A stretch of DNA of 64,000 nt from Lactuca virosa (Eukaryota > Streptophyta > Magnoliopsida > Asterales > Asteraceae), in assembly GCA_928212115.1 (NCBI GenBank), contig CAKMRJ010003334.1:32638740-32702739 (forward strand), in the 5' to 3' direction. The notes beneath the pieces were generated by a model that was not told the DNA's origin, did no database searches, and saw nothing but the letters and a program-made list of their open reading frames with translations. Of the stretch, positions 1 through 10,644 are shown piece by piece. Every line of letters starts with the position of its first letter. Position 1 is the first letter of the stretch. Made by a program: the position numbers and the translations under genes.

Positions 1-216
1 GGCTGCGATCTCTTCGGCGGTAGCAGTGTCGATGTAAATCTCCTTTATCTTCTCATCGAGGACATACTCTTTGTCCTCGTAGCTAGTGACCATGCGAATG
101 TTGCGGATCCAGTTACTGAAATTAGTCCCATCAAAGATCACTTTCCCACACAAGTTCATGAGTGAGAATGAACCAGAGGAATTTGACCCAGAAGCGTTGT
201 TGTTTGCGTTCGACAT
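1..216 (-). CDS. Copia gag, N-terminal 72 residues (open at window edge)
   Basis: Reading frame opened by an ATG at 214-216 on the minus strand, open without a stop to the window edge. After an Asn/Ser-rich start it reads MNLCGKVIFDGTNFSNWIRN and then a charged stretch. This is the typical start of TNT1/copia Gag (UBN2-type), whose product forms the virus-like particle. The FDGTNFSNW motif is the family signature. No lesion is visible in this part, but whether the rest is intact cannot be seen. Confidence 0.8.
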   Translation of the reverse strand, partial: MSNANNNASGSNSSGSFSLMNLCGKVIFDGTNFSNWIRNIRMVTSYEDKEYVLDEKIKEIYIDTATAEEIAA

Positions 217-1007
217 CTGAAAAGGAAAAAGAACAAAGTTGATTAGAAATGAATTTCCCAAATTAATCACCCAAATGAAAAATTAGGGCTAGGAACCAAC
301 AACATTATTCACAAATTAGAAAAGGGATGCCGTAATCTAACAAGTAAATAATTTGAAGGCAAGTGAATGTCGATTCACTAATTCTCCACCATGAAAAACG
401 AAAAAGAGATTAGGTTTTAAATGTATTGAAAAACTCCTAGATCTTTTGAGATACATTGAACTTTTCAATGGCATGTTTAAATCTCGATATGCCCCTCTAG
501 TTTGTGACTAGGATGCCGAGGATCACAAAGTGGGTGTGAATAACCATGCAAATGTACATGGTGCCCTCATTGTTATAGTTACCTATTCGATGTGCTGGTT
601 AACCACACACGCTCCATCGAACTATGATAAACAATGAGTCACCCTTTGCTACCATTGCTTAGAACCCAATTAATGTGCCGGTTAACCACACGCGCTCCAT
701 TAACGTCTTAGCAAGGGTACAAAGTGTAATTTCATGGAATTGCATCAAATTCACTTTTGCCTAAAGTAACTAAGATTGGGAATTTTGTAAAAACATTTAG
801 TTACTTTATATAGATTCATTATACTTTTAATGAGGAAAGGTTTGCCCGATCCTACCCATTCGGCTAACGACCCTCCACCAATCAAGGAAGCGGTGGGTGA
901 GAATGGACACCCATTAAACGGCCATTTTATAAGTCATAACCTTATACTCCCCTTATAGATCGGCTTCGTGAATGAGGCCTACTAACGGTAAGACTAGCAT
1001 TTAAGTT

Positions 1008-1054
<47 letters not shown>

Positions 1055-1058
1055 AATT
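217..1058 (-). other. Copia leader (untranslated), with (TA)n tract
   Basis: Non-coding leader between primer site and gag. The stretch of about 420-1010 is shared with copia C (22903-23400) and, inverted, with the copia at 41220-41780. It contains two copies of a motif built on GTGTGGTTAACCGGCACA (592-612 and 675-695 as the complement), 83 bp apart, and ends in a (TA)n microsatellite at about 1010-1050. The leader resumes at about 7105-7681 after the copia B insertion. Confidence 0.75.
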
Positions 1059-1474
1059 TGTAAGTCCCTAATCTGCTTGTGTATCAATCAGATCCGTTTG
1101 ATGGTGCGGAATCCCAATCAAACGGATGATGTCAGATCAAATAGAGGAGAAGGAGAAGAAGAATAATATGAATCTTGTATGTATTGATATGAATGAAGAT
1201 CCGGATACAAGATTCACACACACTTACACACACTCTCTTTTCTCTCTCTCTAGAACACCTTCAAATGCACACACTTAAGCTCCTCTATTCTATGTGTTCT
1301 TCTTTTTCATGCACTCCTCACCCTATATATATATGGACCTAAGGCCAAGCCCAAAATACAAATAATCCAATGCTCGGTCCAAGCTACAATTAATCATATA
1401 CTATTTTTGGCCCAAATAATAAAAACAATAAATGCTTAGAAAAGCAAAGTATAAACCATATTTTTGACCCAACA
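1059..1474 (-). repeat. 3' LTR of copia B
   Basis: 416-bp LTR, near-identical to 6689-7104. Differences I see: GCGGAATC/GCGTAATC, AGAGGAG/AGAAGAG, one CT-repeat length change, AATCATAT/AATCCTAT and GGCCCAAA/GGCCAAAA. It carries a (CA)n-(CT)n run and a TATATATATA box near 1325-1335. Confidence 0.9.
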
Positions 1475-1534
1475 ATCTCCCCCTTGGTTTATAGCTTTCT
1501 TTTCTTTTCTTAAATGACCCAACAAGCTCCCCCT
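1475..1534 (-). other. Polypurine tract of copia B, with a second PPT/LTR-start copy
   Basis: Next to the 3' LTR the minus strand reads CCAAGGGGGAGAT then TGTTGGGTC, a standard polypurine tract at the start of U3. A second junction of the same kind lies about 50 bp further in: polypurine AGGGGGAGCT at 1525-1534, followed by TGTTGGGTCA at 1515-1524. The second copy looks like a relic of an earlier LTR edge. Confidence 0.6.
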
Positions 1535-3532
1535 AAAAAGTAGCTGGCTTTTCTTGTTAATCTTCATTGGGAGCTTTGGCTTCAACTTTAATCTTCAAAT
1601 TCTTCACAACTTCAAGATGAACTTGATGAATCTTCAATGAATGACTTCATCTTGAGCAGTTGGGCTTTTCTTCAGAATTTAACATTGAACGCACATTGGG
1701 TGAGGAGGCTTTTTGTACTGATTCTTGAAAGATAGCACTTTCAGCTTGAGAATCTTCAGAGAGAACATCAGAGAGAACAAATCTTCTGGATCACTTCAGC
1801 AGGTTCAAGATAGCAGCGGACTGATTGAGGAGGCTTCAATGCAATCCGTCATATAATATTCAATTTCAGCTTCACCTTGCTTCTGGGGTTGAAAGATTGA
1901 ATGTCGAAAGAATAATCTTCATTTCTTGCTCCTTCGAATGAGAATTCTTCGATGATCACGGATCCTTGGCTCAAAAATCTTCGACACAAACTCCATGAGT
2001 TTCATCTTCACCTGAATTCACTTTTCAAGACAAAACAAAACTAAAAGAAAAATTTAGCACACAATATTTTTGGATTTTTCATATTTTTTGAAAAAGAAAT
2101 AAAACAGAAATAACACTATTTTTGGATTTTTAATTTTCTGATTTTTGTTTGGTTTTTAAAATTTTTAATTCTCCCCTAATATTTAAATTAGAAGAAACTA
2201 TGAACAAATTTAACAAAAATAAAATGATATCTAACTTTAAGAGTGATTTGGGATCAAAGTTTTTACACAGCCTTTATCCGTTTATCAGTACCTCTCCCTT
2301 CATGAATAGATCTGGTCAATCGCCGGTATTGTGGTCCACTTAAACACGAGAGATTGTGACAAAATTAGGACATACTATAAGTGACAAGACAATGTGATCC
2401 TAAGTTCCTAGATAATATTCCTTAAGGACCATTCAGCTGACGACGACCAAAGATATTGTTGTCCATCTAAATTGAGCAGCGAGATCTACAGACAATCTGT
2501 AAGTGTTCAGTTTTAGTTGTACCAGAACATGTTTCCCGCTTCCTGATATGCTCCAGTAATCAAGGACTTCCAGAATACTCCTTACATCGGGTGAGCAGAC
2601 AATCATTAAGAGAGAAGATAGATTTAGAATGCATATGCTATACACCCAGGTCGGATCTCTTCCAATCATGCAGAGGGTGAAACATATGGCTAACTGAAGT
2701 TTTAGAGGGATTGAGAAAAAGAATGATGCATATACTGTGTACCAGGTCGGATTATGAGTCACGCAAAGGAGACAGTATATGGCTAACAGATAGAAAGAAT
2801 TGCATAGATAGAAGATGCAGAGAAATAGAATTGCATATGTTGCAGTCCAGGTCGGATGTATTTCAATCACGCAGAGGAGGCAACATATGACTAACAGATA
2901 GAGAGAAAGAAAATAATCTTCTACAGACCTAACTTATCGGAATTCCCCAGTCACCCCATCAATACCGGAATTAAGGACAGAATCCGCACATCGAGGAAAA
3001 GTTAATCCACAGTTCCAGATACGAGTTCTTTAGTGTAACCAGTAGATTCCCGTGTTTATCTCCCTGCTCAACCTATCTGAGCGTCGTGTTGTCAGGCTAA
3101 ATGGATCTATCTAGGTCAAGATTTGTCAAGTCTCTAGATTCCTTAAGTTCATTAATGTCTAGTCAAGTCCATTTTAATCTCTCGTGCCTACCAGCGCATC
3201 GAACACAGAGCCTAGACAATTCATATTCAGTCCCTTACACAGATTCAGATTGCCTGTTATCACATGATCATATCACTTCCCAAAACATCTCCCTCAAGCA
3301 CATTCCATAACCAACATATATTTTTTTTTATTTTTTGATTTTCTAATGTTTTTGGATTTTTTAAAATTTTAAAATTTTTGTTTTGTTTTTATTTCTCCCG
3401 CTAAATTTGTGCATAGGAGAGAAACGAAAGTAAATGCACAAATTTAAACTATCCTAAAACAAAAATTAGTCTTTAAAGCGAATCAGCTTAAGAAAAACTC
3501 AGGAGTATAGAGAGGAAAACTCAAACTGTAAG
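1535..3532. other. Non-coding interior of copia B with tandem repeats
   Basis: No credible gene. About 1560-2040 is a CTTCA-rich stretch without a frame. Two similar AT-rich blocks (about 2050-2250 and 3310-3470) flank a moderately GC section. Within it, 2630-2890 holds three diverged tandem units, each with CCAGGTCGGAT followed by an ATCATGCAGAG-like and a CATATGGCTAAC-like segment, about 85-110 bp apart. This space is where pol would be in an autonomous relative. Confidence 0.6.
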
Positions 3533-5797
3533 TTACCGATTGAATTTGCATCCAGAAGGTCTGAGAACAACACGCGTAATCTCAGAACAGATCCGAAAAT
3601 TCTTCATGTCATTAAGCACAAACCCCACGAGTGATCCCTTCCTTTCTTCCCTTCCCGCAAAGGACACATACTCCCAAACAAAGTTATGAATGTTGTACAA
3701 TTGAGAGATGTCCCCTATCATGTGCCTGGAATAGCCACTACCAACAAACCGAAGTCTGATGATATGCCTCCATAGCTGCTCCGACACAGAGTGGAATTAG
3801 TTGGTCTTTGGAACCCAATCCATTTTGAAACTGGGTCGACCTTTTTCATCTTTGCACGATACTCTCTCCCAAGACATATCCTGTTTATCACAAACAGAAG
3901 ATGAAGAAACGTTAGTAGCATTAGGAGATTTGGGAGAGTGAGCCTTTGGAACCCATTTGTAGTTGGGTTTAACCCATTTCTTTTTCGATCTGATGGGTTG
4001 CTCGGTACTTGATTTTGAACTAGATGTTGGCCGTTGGGATAACTTTGATTTTGGCTTCACGGGAGCATCTCTTGGATTTGGCTTCTTGGCCGACATTCCC
4101 TTCTTGCCCTTGGGATTCAGATTCTTGGCCTTATAGGTTTGATTCTTGCTCTTATGCGCATTCCAGTCATCATTGTCTGAACGTGACCTTGAGGGGTTTC
4201 TTTTGGAGTATCTCCCTCTTGGCGCGTTCTTCCACCCTTGTGCATAGTAGGGAACGTATGCGCGATTTGGACAATGTCTGGCAATGTGTCCAGGTGTTCC
4301 ACAGTGAAAGCAAGTCCTTTTCTTCACTGGGAAATTGTTTCTTCCTGCCCCTGGTGGCGTGTCTTTGCCTTGTTTCTTGCTTTTCCCACATGCACAGTTA
4401 CAACAGGCACTCTGTTTCATTGGAATTGGTGGCCTGTATTTCTCAACAGCAGGTTGAACAGAAGCAGCTGAGTTCGAAGCAACAGATTCAGAGCTCAAGG
4501 AGATGTTGGTTTGTTCAGTGGTTTTCTCCTTGTTCTCATCCTCTGCTACTTTACTTTTCTAAGCATTTATTGTTTTTATTATTTGGGCCAAAATAGTATA
4601 GGATTAATTGTAGCTTGGACCGAGCATTGGATTATTCGTATTTTGGGCTTGGCCTTAGGTCCATATATATAGGATGAGGAGTGCATGAAAAAGAAGAACA
4701 CATAGAATAGAGGAGCTTAAGTGTGTGCATTTGAAGGTGTTCTAGAGAGAGAGAAAAGAGAGTGTGTGTAAGTGTGTATGAATCTTGTATCCGGATCTTC
4801 ATTCATATCAATACATACAAGATTCATATTATTCTTCTTCTCCTTCTCTTCTATTTGATCTGACATCATCCGTTTGATTGGGATTCCGCACCATCAAACG
4901 GATCTGATTGATACACAAGCAGATTAGGGACTTACAATTGGTATCAGAGGTGTTCTCATTGTTCTCATCCTCTGCTACTTTACCTGTACATGAAGTAGAT
5001 GTGCTAGAAACAGGAACATCAGTATTTTCAAACAAATAATTAAATATGTCAAAAAAATTTAACTCAACATGATCCGATGCAAAAGCATCAAAGGCATCAC
5101 AAGATGTATCATCAACTTTATCATCAGAAACAAAAGGTTGTTCATTGGAAACAGAAACATCAGGTTCAAGCTCAGTTTTGTTATCAGAAACAGAACCTTC
5201 AACTTTGTGCCTTGACTGATCTAAGGATTGATCTGCAGGGGAAGTAGAAACGTCAGTACTTTCAACATTAATAAATCCTCCTGAGAGGAAACCAGATGGC
5301 TTGCCATAAACCATGAAAGATTCATTGGCAATCTCATCCTTGGATAGGGGTTGATACTGATAGGTATGATTATATGGAGGAGGTACACTATCATATCCTA
5401 AACCCTTTGACTGATTTCGTTTGAATTGCATGCAGTGATCAATCATGGTGGCAACTACCTCGCTTGATCCATCAAATTTTTGAAAAGCAAAGTTTGCAGA
5501 ATCAAACTCTTTCTTTAATGTGTCAAGCTCAGCAATTAACTAATCATTTTGTCTCTTAACATAATTATAAAGCTCACATTTTTCACTGTATTCTGTTTGA
5601 ATTCTTCTAAAATCTTTTATTTTTGTTTCTAATTCAGCCTTCAGGGGTTTCTGTCCTTTCCTGAGTTGATATCCTTCATATCTCAGGTCCTCAACTTCTC
5701 TTTTTAATAAATCAATTTGTTCCCGAAGAAATTTAATCGTAGTTTCACAAGATGGAGTACATGAAACTTTAGTGATTGGAACGTTTGAAGAACTCAT
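3533..5797 (-). pseudogene. Gag-protease of copia B, broken
   Basis: One frame runs through this stretch with stops at 5540 and 3797 and a foreign insertion at 4555-4958. The first 85 residues (MSSSNVPITK...) form a Leu/Glu/Lys-rich coiled coil. A Ser/Asp-rich linker follows, then a CCHC zinc knuckle (CFHCGTPGHIARHC, about 4267-4308), a long basic Lys/Ser/Pro tail, and a protease-like segment ending at 3533. In the protease, the expected DSG active site reads GSG (FVGSGYSRHM), so the catalytic Asp is gone. The insertion plus its duplicated target is 429 bp, a multiple of three, so the downstream frame is unchanged. The family normally continues into integrase and reverse transcriptase, which are absent here. 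Confidence 0.8.
4555..4958 (+). mobile_element. Inserted LTR-plus-primer-site fragment of the copia B family, inverted
   Basis: This plus-strand piece matches the copia B LTR lacking roughly its first 35-40 bp, ends at the LTR terminus (about 4936), and continues into ATTGGTATCAGAG, the primer-site copy, before homology stops. It is flanked by an exact 25-bp direct repeat of host gag sequence (4530-4554 and 4959-4983), far longer than the 5 bp made by a retroviral-type integrase. A piece U3-R-U5-PBS has the content of plus-strand strong-stop cDNA. Capture of such cDNA at a double-strand break, or by LINE-type priming, is the inference. Confidence 0.7.
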
Positions 5798-5802
5798 TGT
5801 TT

Positions 5803-6040
5803 TTTTTTTTTAAATATGCCCTTTAACTAAAAACTCAAAAGTCAACCTCAAAAGTCAAATTTAAAAAGTCAAACTCAAAAGTCAAACTTAAAAATCAAAC
5901 CAAAAAGCTAAATTTGAAAATTTAAAAGTTAAATGAAAAAGTCAAAATTTAAAGTCAAATGTCAAACTTTAAAGTCAAAGTCAAAATTTTAAGTAAAAAG
6001 TCAAAAATAAAAGTCAAAAATTAAAAATTAAATTTCTTTT
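5803..6040. repeat. Degenerate AAGTCAAA repeat tract in copia B leader
   Basis: A T-run of about 12 at 5803-5814 is followed by roughly 200 bp of imperfect AAAAGTCAAA units with varying spacing, on the untranslated side of the gag start. On the element's sense strand this reads as repeated TTTGACTTTT, so it holds many TTGAC cores (the W-box sequence bound by WRKY factors). Confidence 0.7.
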
Positions 6041-6158
6041 GGTTGAAATTGGAATTTAAAATGAAAAGAAATTGAATTTTGGGCTGAATTTGCCAAATTG
6101 CGAAACTTGGATGCGAGAATGAGATGTTAAGTTTAAAAATTCAAAGGCAAGACACAAC

Positions 6159-6251
6159 GGATTGGCTGGCTGAGTTGGTTAAGCGCGCTGTGGCAATGAC
6201 TTAGAGATCCCGGGTTCGATCCCCGGCACCCCCAACTTCGCGTCCCTTTTT
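6159..6251 (+). ncRNA. tRNA-like sequence with pol III boxes and T5 stop (SINE-like)
   Basis: A-box TGGCTGAGTTGG (6167-6178) and B-box GGTTCGATCC (6213-6222) are 34 nt apart, as in a tRNA gene. The T-arm is perfect: CCGGG (6210-6214), loop TTCGATC, CCCGG (6222-6226). A run of five Ts (6247-6251), the usual pol III stop, lies about 20 bp downstream. The 5' GGATTGG does not pair with the 3' CACCCCC, so the acceptor stem is not formed and this is not a normal tRNA gene. It lies in the leader of copia B, antisense to it. It may be a SINE head or a tRNA relic. Confidence 0.55.
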
Positions 6252-6674
6252 ATTGAAGCGCGCCTGAAGTCCACTGATGCTGCCGAGCCGAGCCGATCCG
6301 TCCTCCAAGCTGCGATCCACCAAGCCGTATTCCGAGCCGAGCCTAAACCGCCGAGCCGAGTACTCCGAGCCGCAAGCCGCCGACCGTAAACTCCGGACCG
6401 TAAACACGTTTACGGCCGTAAACTCCGAAAAACCCTAGCCGCCGCCGCCGCCAACCGTAAACCCTTCAAAGACCGTAAACTCTTCGCAGATTACGTGAAA
6501 AACAGCATTTTTCACCTCTTTTTGCTCCAAAACTCGATGAAAAACTCGTTTTTATCAAAAACGCGAAGAACAAACCCCCCTTAATTTTCAGAGATCTATC
6601 CAAAAACGCAAGAATCTTTCAAAAATAAGATCAAATCGGCTCCAGATCTGACAAAATTGACTGATACAATTCAA

Positions 6675-6686
6675 GCTCTGATACCA
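6675..6686 (-). other. Primer-binding site of copia B
   Basis: The minus strand reads TGGTATCAGAGC, complementary to the 3' end of initiator tRNA-Met, two bases inside the 5' LTR. This fixes the element's direction. Confidence 0.9.
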
Positions 6687-6688
6687 AT

Positions 6689-7104
6689 TGTAAGTCCCTA
6701 ATCTGCTTGTGTATCAATCAGATCCGTTTGATGGTGCGTAATCCCAATCAAACGGATGATGTCAGATCAAATAGAAGAGAAGGAGAAGAAGAATAATATG
6801 AATCTTGTATGTATTGATATGAATGAAGATCCGGATACAAGATTCACACACACTTACACACACACTCTCTTTTCTCTCTCTAGAACACCTTCAAATGCAC
6901 ACACTTAAGCTCCTCTATTCTATGTGTTCTTCTTTTTCATGCACTCCTCACCCTATATATATATGGACCTAAGGCCAAGCCCAAAATACAAATAATCCAA
7001 TGCTCGGTCCAAGCTACAATTAATCCTATACTATTTTTGGCCAAAATAATAAAAACAATAAATGCTTAGAAAAGCAAAGTATAAACCATATTTTTGACCC
7101 AACA
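6689..7104 (-). repeat. 5' LTR of copia B
   Basis: 416 bp, partner of 1059-1474. A TATATATATA box at about 6955-6964 marks the probable promoter. The high identity of the two LTRs points to a recent insertion. Confidence 0.9.
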
Positions 7105-7681
7105 TAATCTTATAATATTATAAGTATAAGGGTGAATTTTAAAAACTTGTAAAATTCTAAGGTTTGAAATTTAAATAATTCAAATTAAACTTTTAATCAC
7201 AAAACTTAAATTTCAAAACTTGAGAACAAGTTTTGAACGTTTCAAAACATAAAGGATCAAATAGCAAATAATATAAATTAACTAATTAATTTAATGATTA
7301 TCTAAATTTGACCTAGTCAATATTACTTGCAAGACAATTCACCAATTAATTCAAATAATCAATTATTATCAAATAAGGAAATTATTATTTAACCAAATGG
7401 TAATTATCTTTTGTTTTGTCAAGGATATAGTCAAAAATATGATAAAATTCGGATTTTATGGACCCAAAACGATTTAGGTAAGTATCCTTAAGCAAAACAA
7501 CAAGAAATCCCGAAAATCACTCTGACAGACGCTCCGACTCGCCGAGTCCCCATTATGGACTCGTCGAGTTCATACGACTCGTCGAGTCCACAATGGGACT
7601 CACCGAGTCTGTCAGTCAGAGGCAGAAAAAATCGATTTTTCATGGCACGAACAATCAAACAATGCATCAATTCAATAGAAA
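7105..7681 (-). other. Copia A leader, second part, with GACTCGNCGAGTC array
   Basis: AT-rich leader continued after copia B. It matches the part of copia C near 23420-23560. Near the primer site it holds four dyads in 74 bp: GACTCGCCGAGTC (7536-7548), GACTCGTCGAGTT (7558-7570), GACTCGTCGAGTC (7576-7588) and GACTCACCGAGTC (7597-7609). No gene is present. Confidence 0.7.
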
Positions 7682-7997
7682 TGTAACATCCCAAAAATAC
7701 AGGCCAAAAATTTCATTTTTAAATATATTATTATAAAACCAACAGTATAAGGAAACATCCATAATATCATGTCATGTCAAAACCAAAGTAGAAATAATCA
7801 AAACATGTTATCATAAAACAATATCAGAGTGTAATCCCAAAGGTCTCGTGTGCGGAAAACCATAGTGTGATGTGTTGCGATCAAGCCGGCTCCTTTCCTT
7901 CAAAAGCGAAGTTCCTGAAACCAAAACTGAAAACTGTAAGCACAAAGCTTAGTGAGTTCCCCCATCATACCACATACCATACAATCACATAACATAC

Positions 7998-8380
7998 ATA
8001 CTGCCGGGAAATTCTGGGGTGCCCGACCTACCCAGTACGGCCATTCTGGGGTGCCGACATACCCGTGTCAAGCCATTCTGGGGTGCCGACCTACCCATGT
8101 CACGCCATTCTGGGGTGCTGACCTACCCGTCGGTCCTAACAACCGACCCTCGGGGACTATTCCACCCCCTACTGCTACTATCACATACATCATAACATAA
8201 ACATATTATCAGACATATCTGGGGTGTCCGAACTACCCTTCGGTCCTAACAACCGAACTAGGGGACTATTCCCCTCCTACTACCGCTATCACATATAACA
8301 TATCATGCCAGCATATAAACATATCATCACATACTGTCAGACATATCTGGGGTGCCTGACCTACCCTTTGGTCCTAACAA
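7998..8380. repeat. Minisatellite, TCTGGGGTGCCGACCTACCC family
   Basis: Four closely spaced units around CCATTCTGGGGTGCCGAC at 8010-8140, then two longer, more diverged units (about 8215-8290 and 8345-8400) that also share CGGTCCTAACAACCGA. It lies beside the LTR module GTAAGCACAAAGCTTAGTGA (complement of the conserved CACTAAGC block) at 7936-7955. Confidence 0.8.
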
Positions 8381-9449
8381 CCGAACTCTACTACTATCAC
8401 ATATAACATATCATGCCAGCATATAACATATCAGGTAGTAGCAAACCTAGATGATATCACAAAGACAATCATCTAACATACAACTCCTACTGGTGGGTCG
8501 GCATTGTGGTCGTAGACCCACCGCTACTGGAAGGTAACTCACCTCACACTGCTGAAGTCCCGTAGACACAATCCCACACTGCTGAAGTCCCGCAGACTCA
8601 ACCCCAGCTGCTGGATGACAGATTCCCGAACTGTCAACACCAAAATAACACCCAATTAATAATTGGGTCACAACACATATCCATAAATACATACTTGGAT
8701 AATTACTACATTACCCCTAGCTTGGCTTATTCAAGCCCAAGGCCCAATCCATAGGCCCAATCCATAGGCCCAAAGTCAATTAGGAATCAAAGCCCAACAC
8801 ATGGCCCAATTTTCCAAATTGGGCCTAGGCCTATACATGGTCTCATTCTAAGGCCCAACAACATATAATCATTAAGGCCTAAACTATGGCCCATCTATGG
8901 CCCAATTTTCCAAATTGGGCCCAACTCCTCATATGGGCCTTACCTCAAAGCCCATTAATTATTCTTGTCCATTTGCTTGACTTTGGATGGCCCATTAATA
9001 ACGCAATCATCAAGGCCCAATAGAAGGCCCAATAATAAAACCCACGTGAAATTAGGGTTTCACATAAAATGACGATTAGGGTTAAGTGTTTCTCACTTAA
9101 CCCATTAAGGACTTAATCCATTAAGTCCATCATTCTTCTAAATAAGTCATATGGTGTGATTGGGCTTAATCACACAATTCCATTCCAATGGCCCAAAAGT
9201 GGGTCCCAATAAGTCCAAGCCCATAAATCCAATATTAGGGTTTTCTAAACCCTAATTAGGGTTTCCAATCCCATCTTAGCCCAATAGGCCAAAAGGGTTT
9301 ATTACACCCATTAGCCCATTAGGGTTTTCTTTTGGGTCCATTAAGCTTCGTTGGGCCCATTAGGGTTTCTTAGTCCCTTGTCCAAACATCCAAGCGAGTC
9401 CAAACACCATCAAAGCACACCGCCACCCGACACGGCGCCCGGTGGCGAC

Positions 9450-9806
9450 AGCCACCACCTCACGGTGGTGGTTTCGAATTTCTTTCCATTATTCAATTTG
9501 TAATTTACACTTTACAATGCTGAAACTCAAAATAAACACATACACTAAACAACATAAGCACACACACATCCACCCTATGGTGGCCGGTGGTGGTAGAAGG
9601 TGGCAGCCACCACCTCATGGTGGTGGCGGTGGCTCTTTTCTTGCTTTTCCGAATAAACAAGTCTCACCCAACACACACACTTCCACAGAAAGTACACCCA
9701 CGCATATGTCTTGCCCGGAACAGGAGCACCTCCACTCTCTTGGTGGCGTTTGGCGGCGGCAGGGGGTGATTTTACGAGGACAGCCACCACCTCACGGTGG
9801 TGGCGG
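9450..9806. repeat. Three copies of the dyad CCACCACC-TCAC-GGTGGTGG
   Basis: Perfect or one-base-off 8+4+8 dyads at about 9452-9471, 9609-9628 and 9784-9803, roughly 155-175 bp apart inside the solo LTR. This is the family-specific counterpart of the GTACGC and GACTCG dyads in the other LTRs. Confidence 0.75.
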
Positions 9807-10632
9807 TGATTCCTTTTTGGCCTCCAACCATTCAGCAACACAACACACGCACCCATGCATGAAATAATCGACACAGCACTGCCATGAACAGATGCGAATC
9901 GGCAGCCCACACCCGACAAAGAAAACGCAGTCGCAACCTTCTTGGCGACGAGCAACGGCCGGACGCGACAGCAGCAAGGCGGCGACGAGCGTAGGCTTGG
10001 GCAGCAGCAGAAGAGACGTGAAGAAAGAGTGTTCGACCACCCACGAACCGCATTTCCCGATCTCGTCGTGCCTTCTTCGTCTTTGCCGGCGACTGGACAT
10101 GGAGGCTGCTCCGATAATCCTTCAGTGGTGGCGGCCGGTGGGAGGCATAAGGGGGGTAAGGGAGTGACGGTTGCACACTTGGTCCTTAGGGTTAGGGTTA
10201 CATAGCCTTATATACCCGATCCCATTATAAGAGTTTTCCATAATGACCAAAATGGTCCCTCCAGCTCTAATTAATTTCGAAATAGATCCATATTTTACCT
10301 TTTTAACCTCACCCATGTAAATCCCTTACAATTTAAGTACACAATTTACCAAATAGTCCCCCAATGTTTTAATTATAACATATTCCGCCCCTCCACCTCA
10401 TTTCTTTTTAAAATAATTCCCGATAATTACCACGGAGCCCCTGTCTTCATAAATATTTATAAAATGAGTCCCAAACTCACACTTTTAGCCCCCGGCTTCC
10501 AAAAATATGTGGAAATTAACTCCTCGAACCCAACACCCTGCATATATAATTATTTATTTTAGGCTACCATTCGTTCATTAATTTATTTATTTAACTAATA
10601 AATAAACGGGTGTTACAAGAAATCAATCAAAT

Positions 10633-10643
10633 CTCTGATACCA
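10633..10643 (-). other. Primer-binding site of copia A
   Basis: The minus strand reads TGGTATCAGAG, one base inside the LTR; it matches initiator tRNA-Met. Confidence 0.85.
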
Positions 10644-10644
10644 C

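Larger units (their letters stand above)
1059..7104 (-). mobile_element. Copia B: complete non-autonomous LTR retrotransposon
   Basis: Two 416-bp LTRs (1059-1474 and 6689-7104) begin TGTAAGTCC on the plus-strand reading and end CCCAACA. They differ at only a handful of positions. The flanks are TAATT and TAATC, an imperfect 5-bp target duplication in the (TA)n-rich leader of copia A. A tRNA-iMet primer site lies inside the right LTR and a polypurine tract inside the left LTR, so the element reads right to left. The 5.2-kb interior codes only for a gag-protease region with stops. No integrase, reverse transcriptase or RNase H sequence is visible, so movement must have depended on proteins from a relative. 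Confidence 0.88.
7682..10617 (-). mobile_element. Solo LTR, gypsy type, 2.9 kb
   Basis: Begins TGTAACATCCC and ends GGGTGTTACA, with an exact 5-bp target duplication AGAAA (7677-7681 and 10618-10622) in the copia A leader. No internal region is present, so it is a solo LTR left by recombination between two LTRs. It is placed on the minus strand because the GGGGAACTCACTAAGC module and the minisatellite, which in the other gypsy LTRs lie near the 3' end, are here near 7950-8400 in complement. Several GC-rich open frames at 9440-10200 cross one another and are not genes. Confidence 0.88.

Noticed and set aside
4024..4596. 190-codon plus-strand frame
   Set aside because: Antisense shadow of the copia gag/zinc-knuckle frame; runs into the inserted LTR fragment.
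6201..6407. 68-codon minus frame ending AGDRTRDL
   Set aside because: Translation of the tRNA-like T-arm and GC-rich leader, a known source of false proteins.
10181..10196. TTAGGGTTAGGGTTA as possible interstitial telomere
   Set aside because: Only two units; plant telomere is TTTAGGG, and AAACCCTAA here is a promoter-type telo-box that occurs in many of the LTRs.
9442..10316. Cluster of overlapping open frames on both strands (60-141 codons)
   Set aside because: GC-rich LTR sequence with CCACC dyads; the frames cross one another, have low-complexity products and show no domain.
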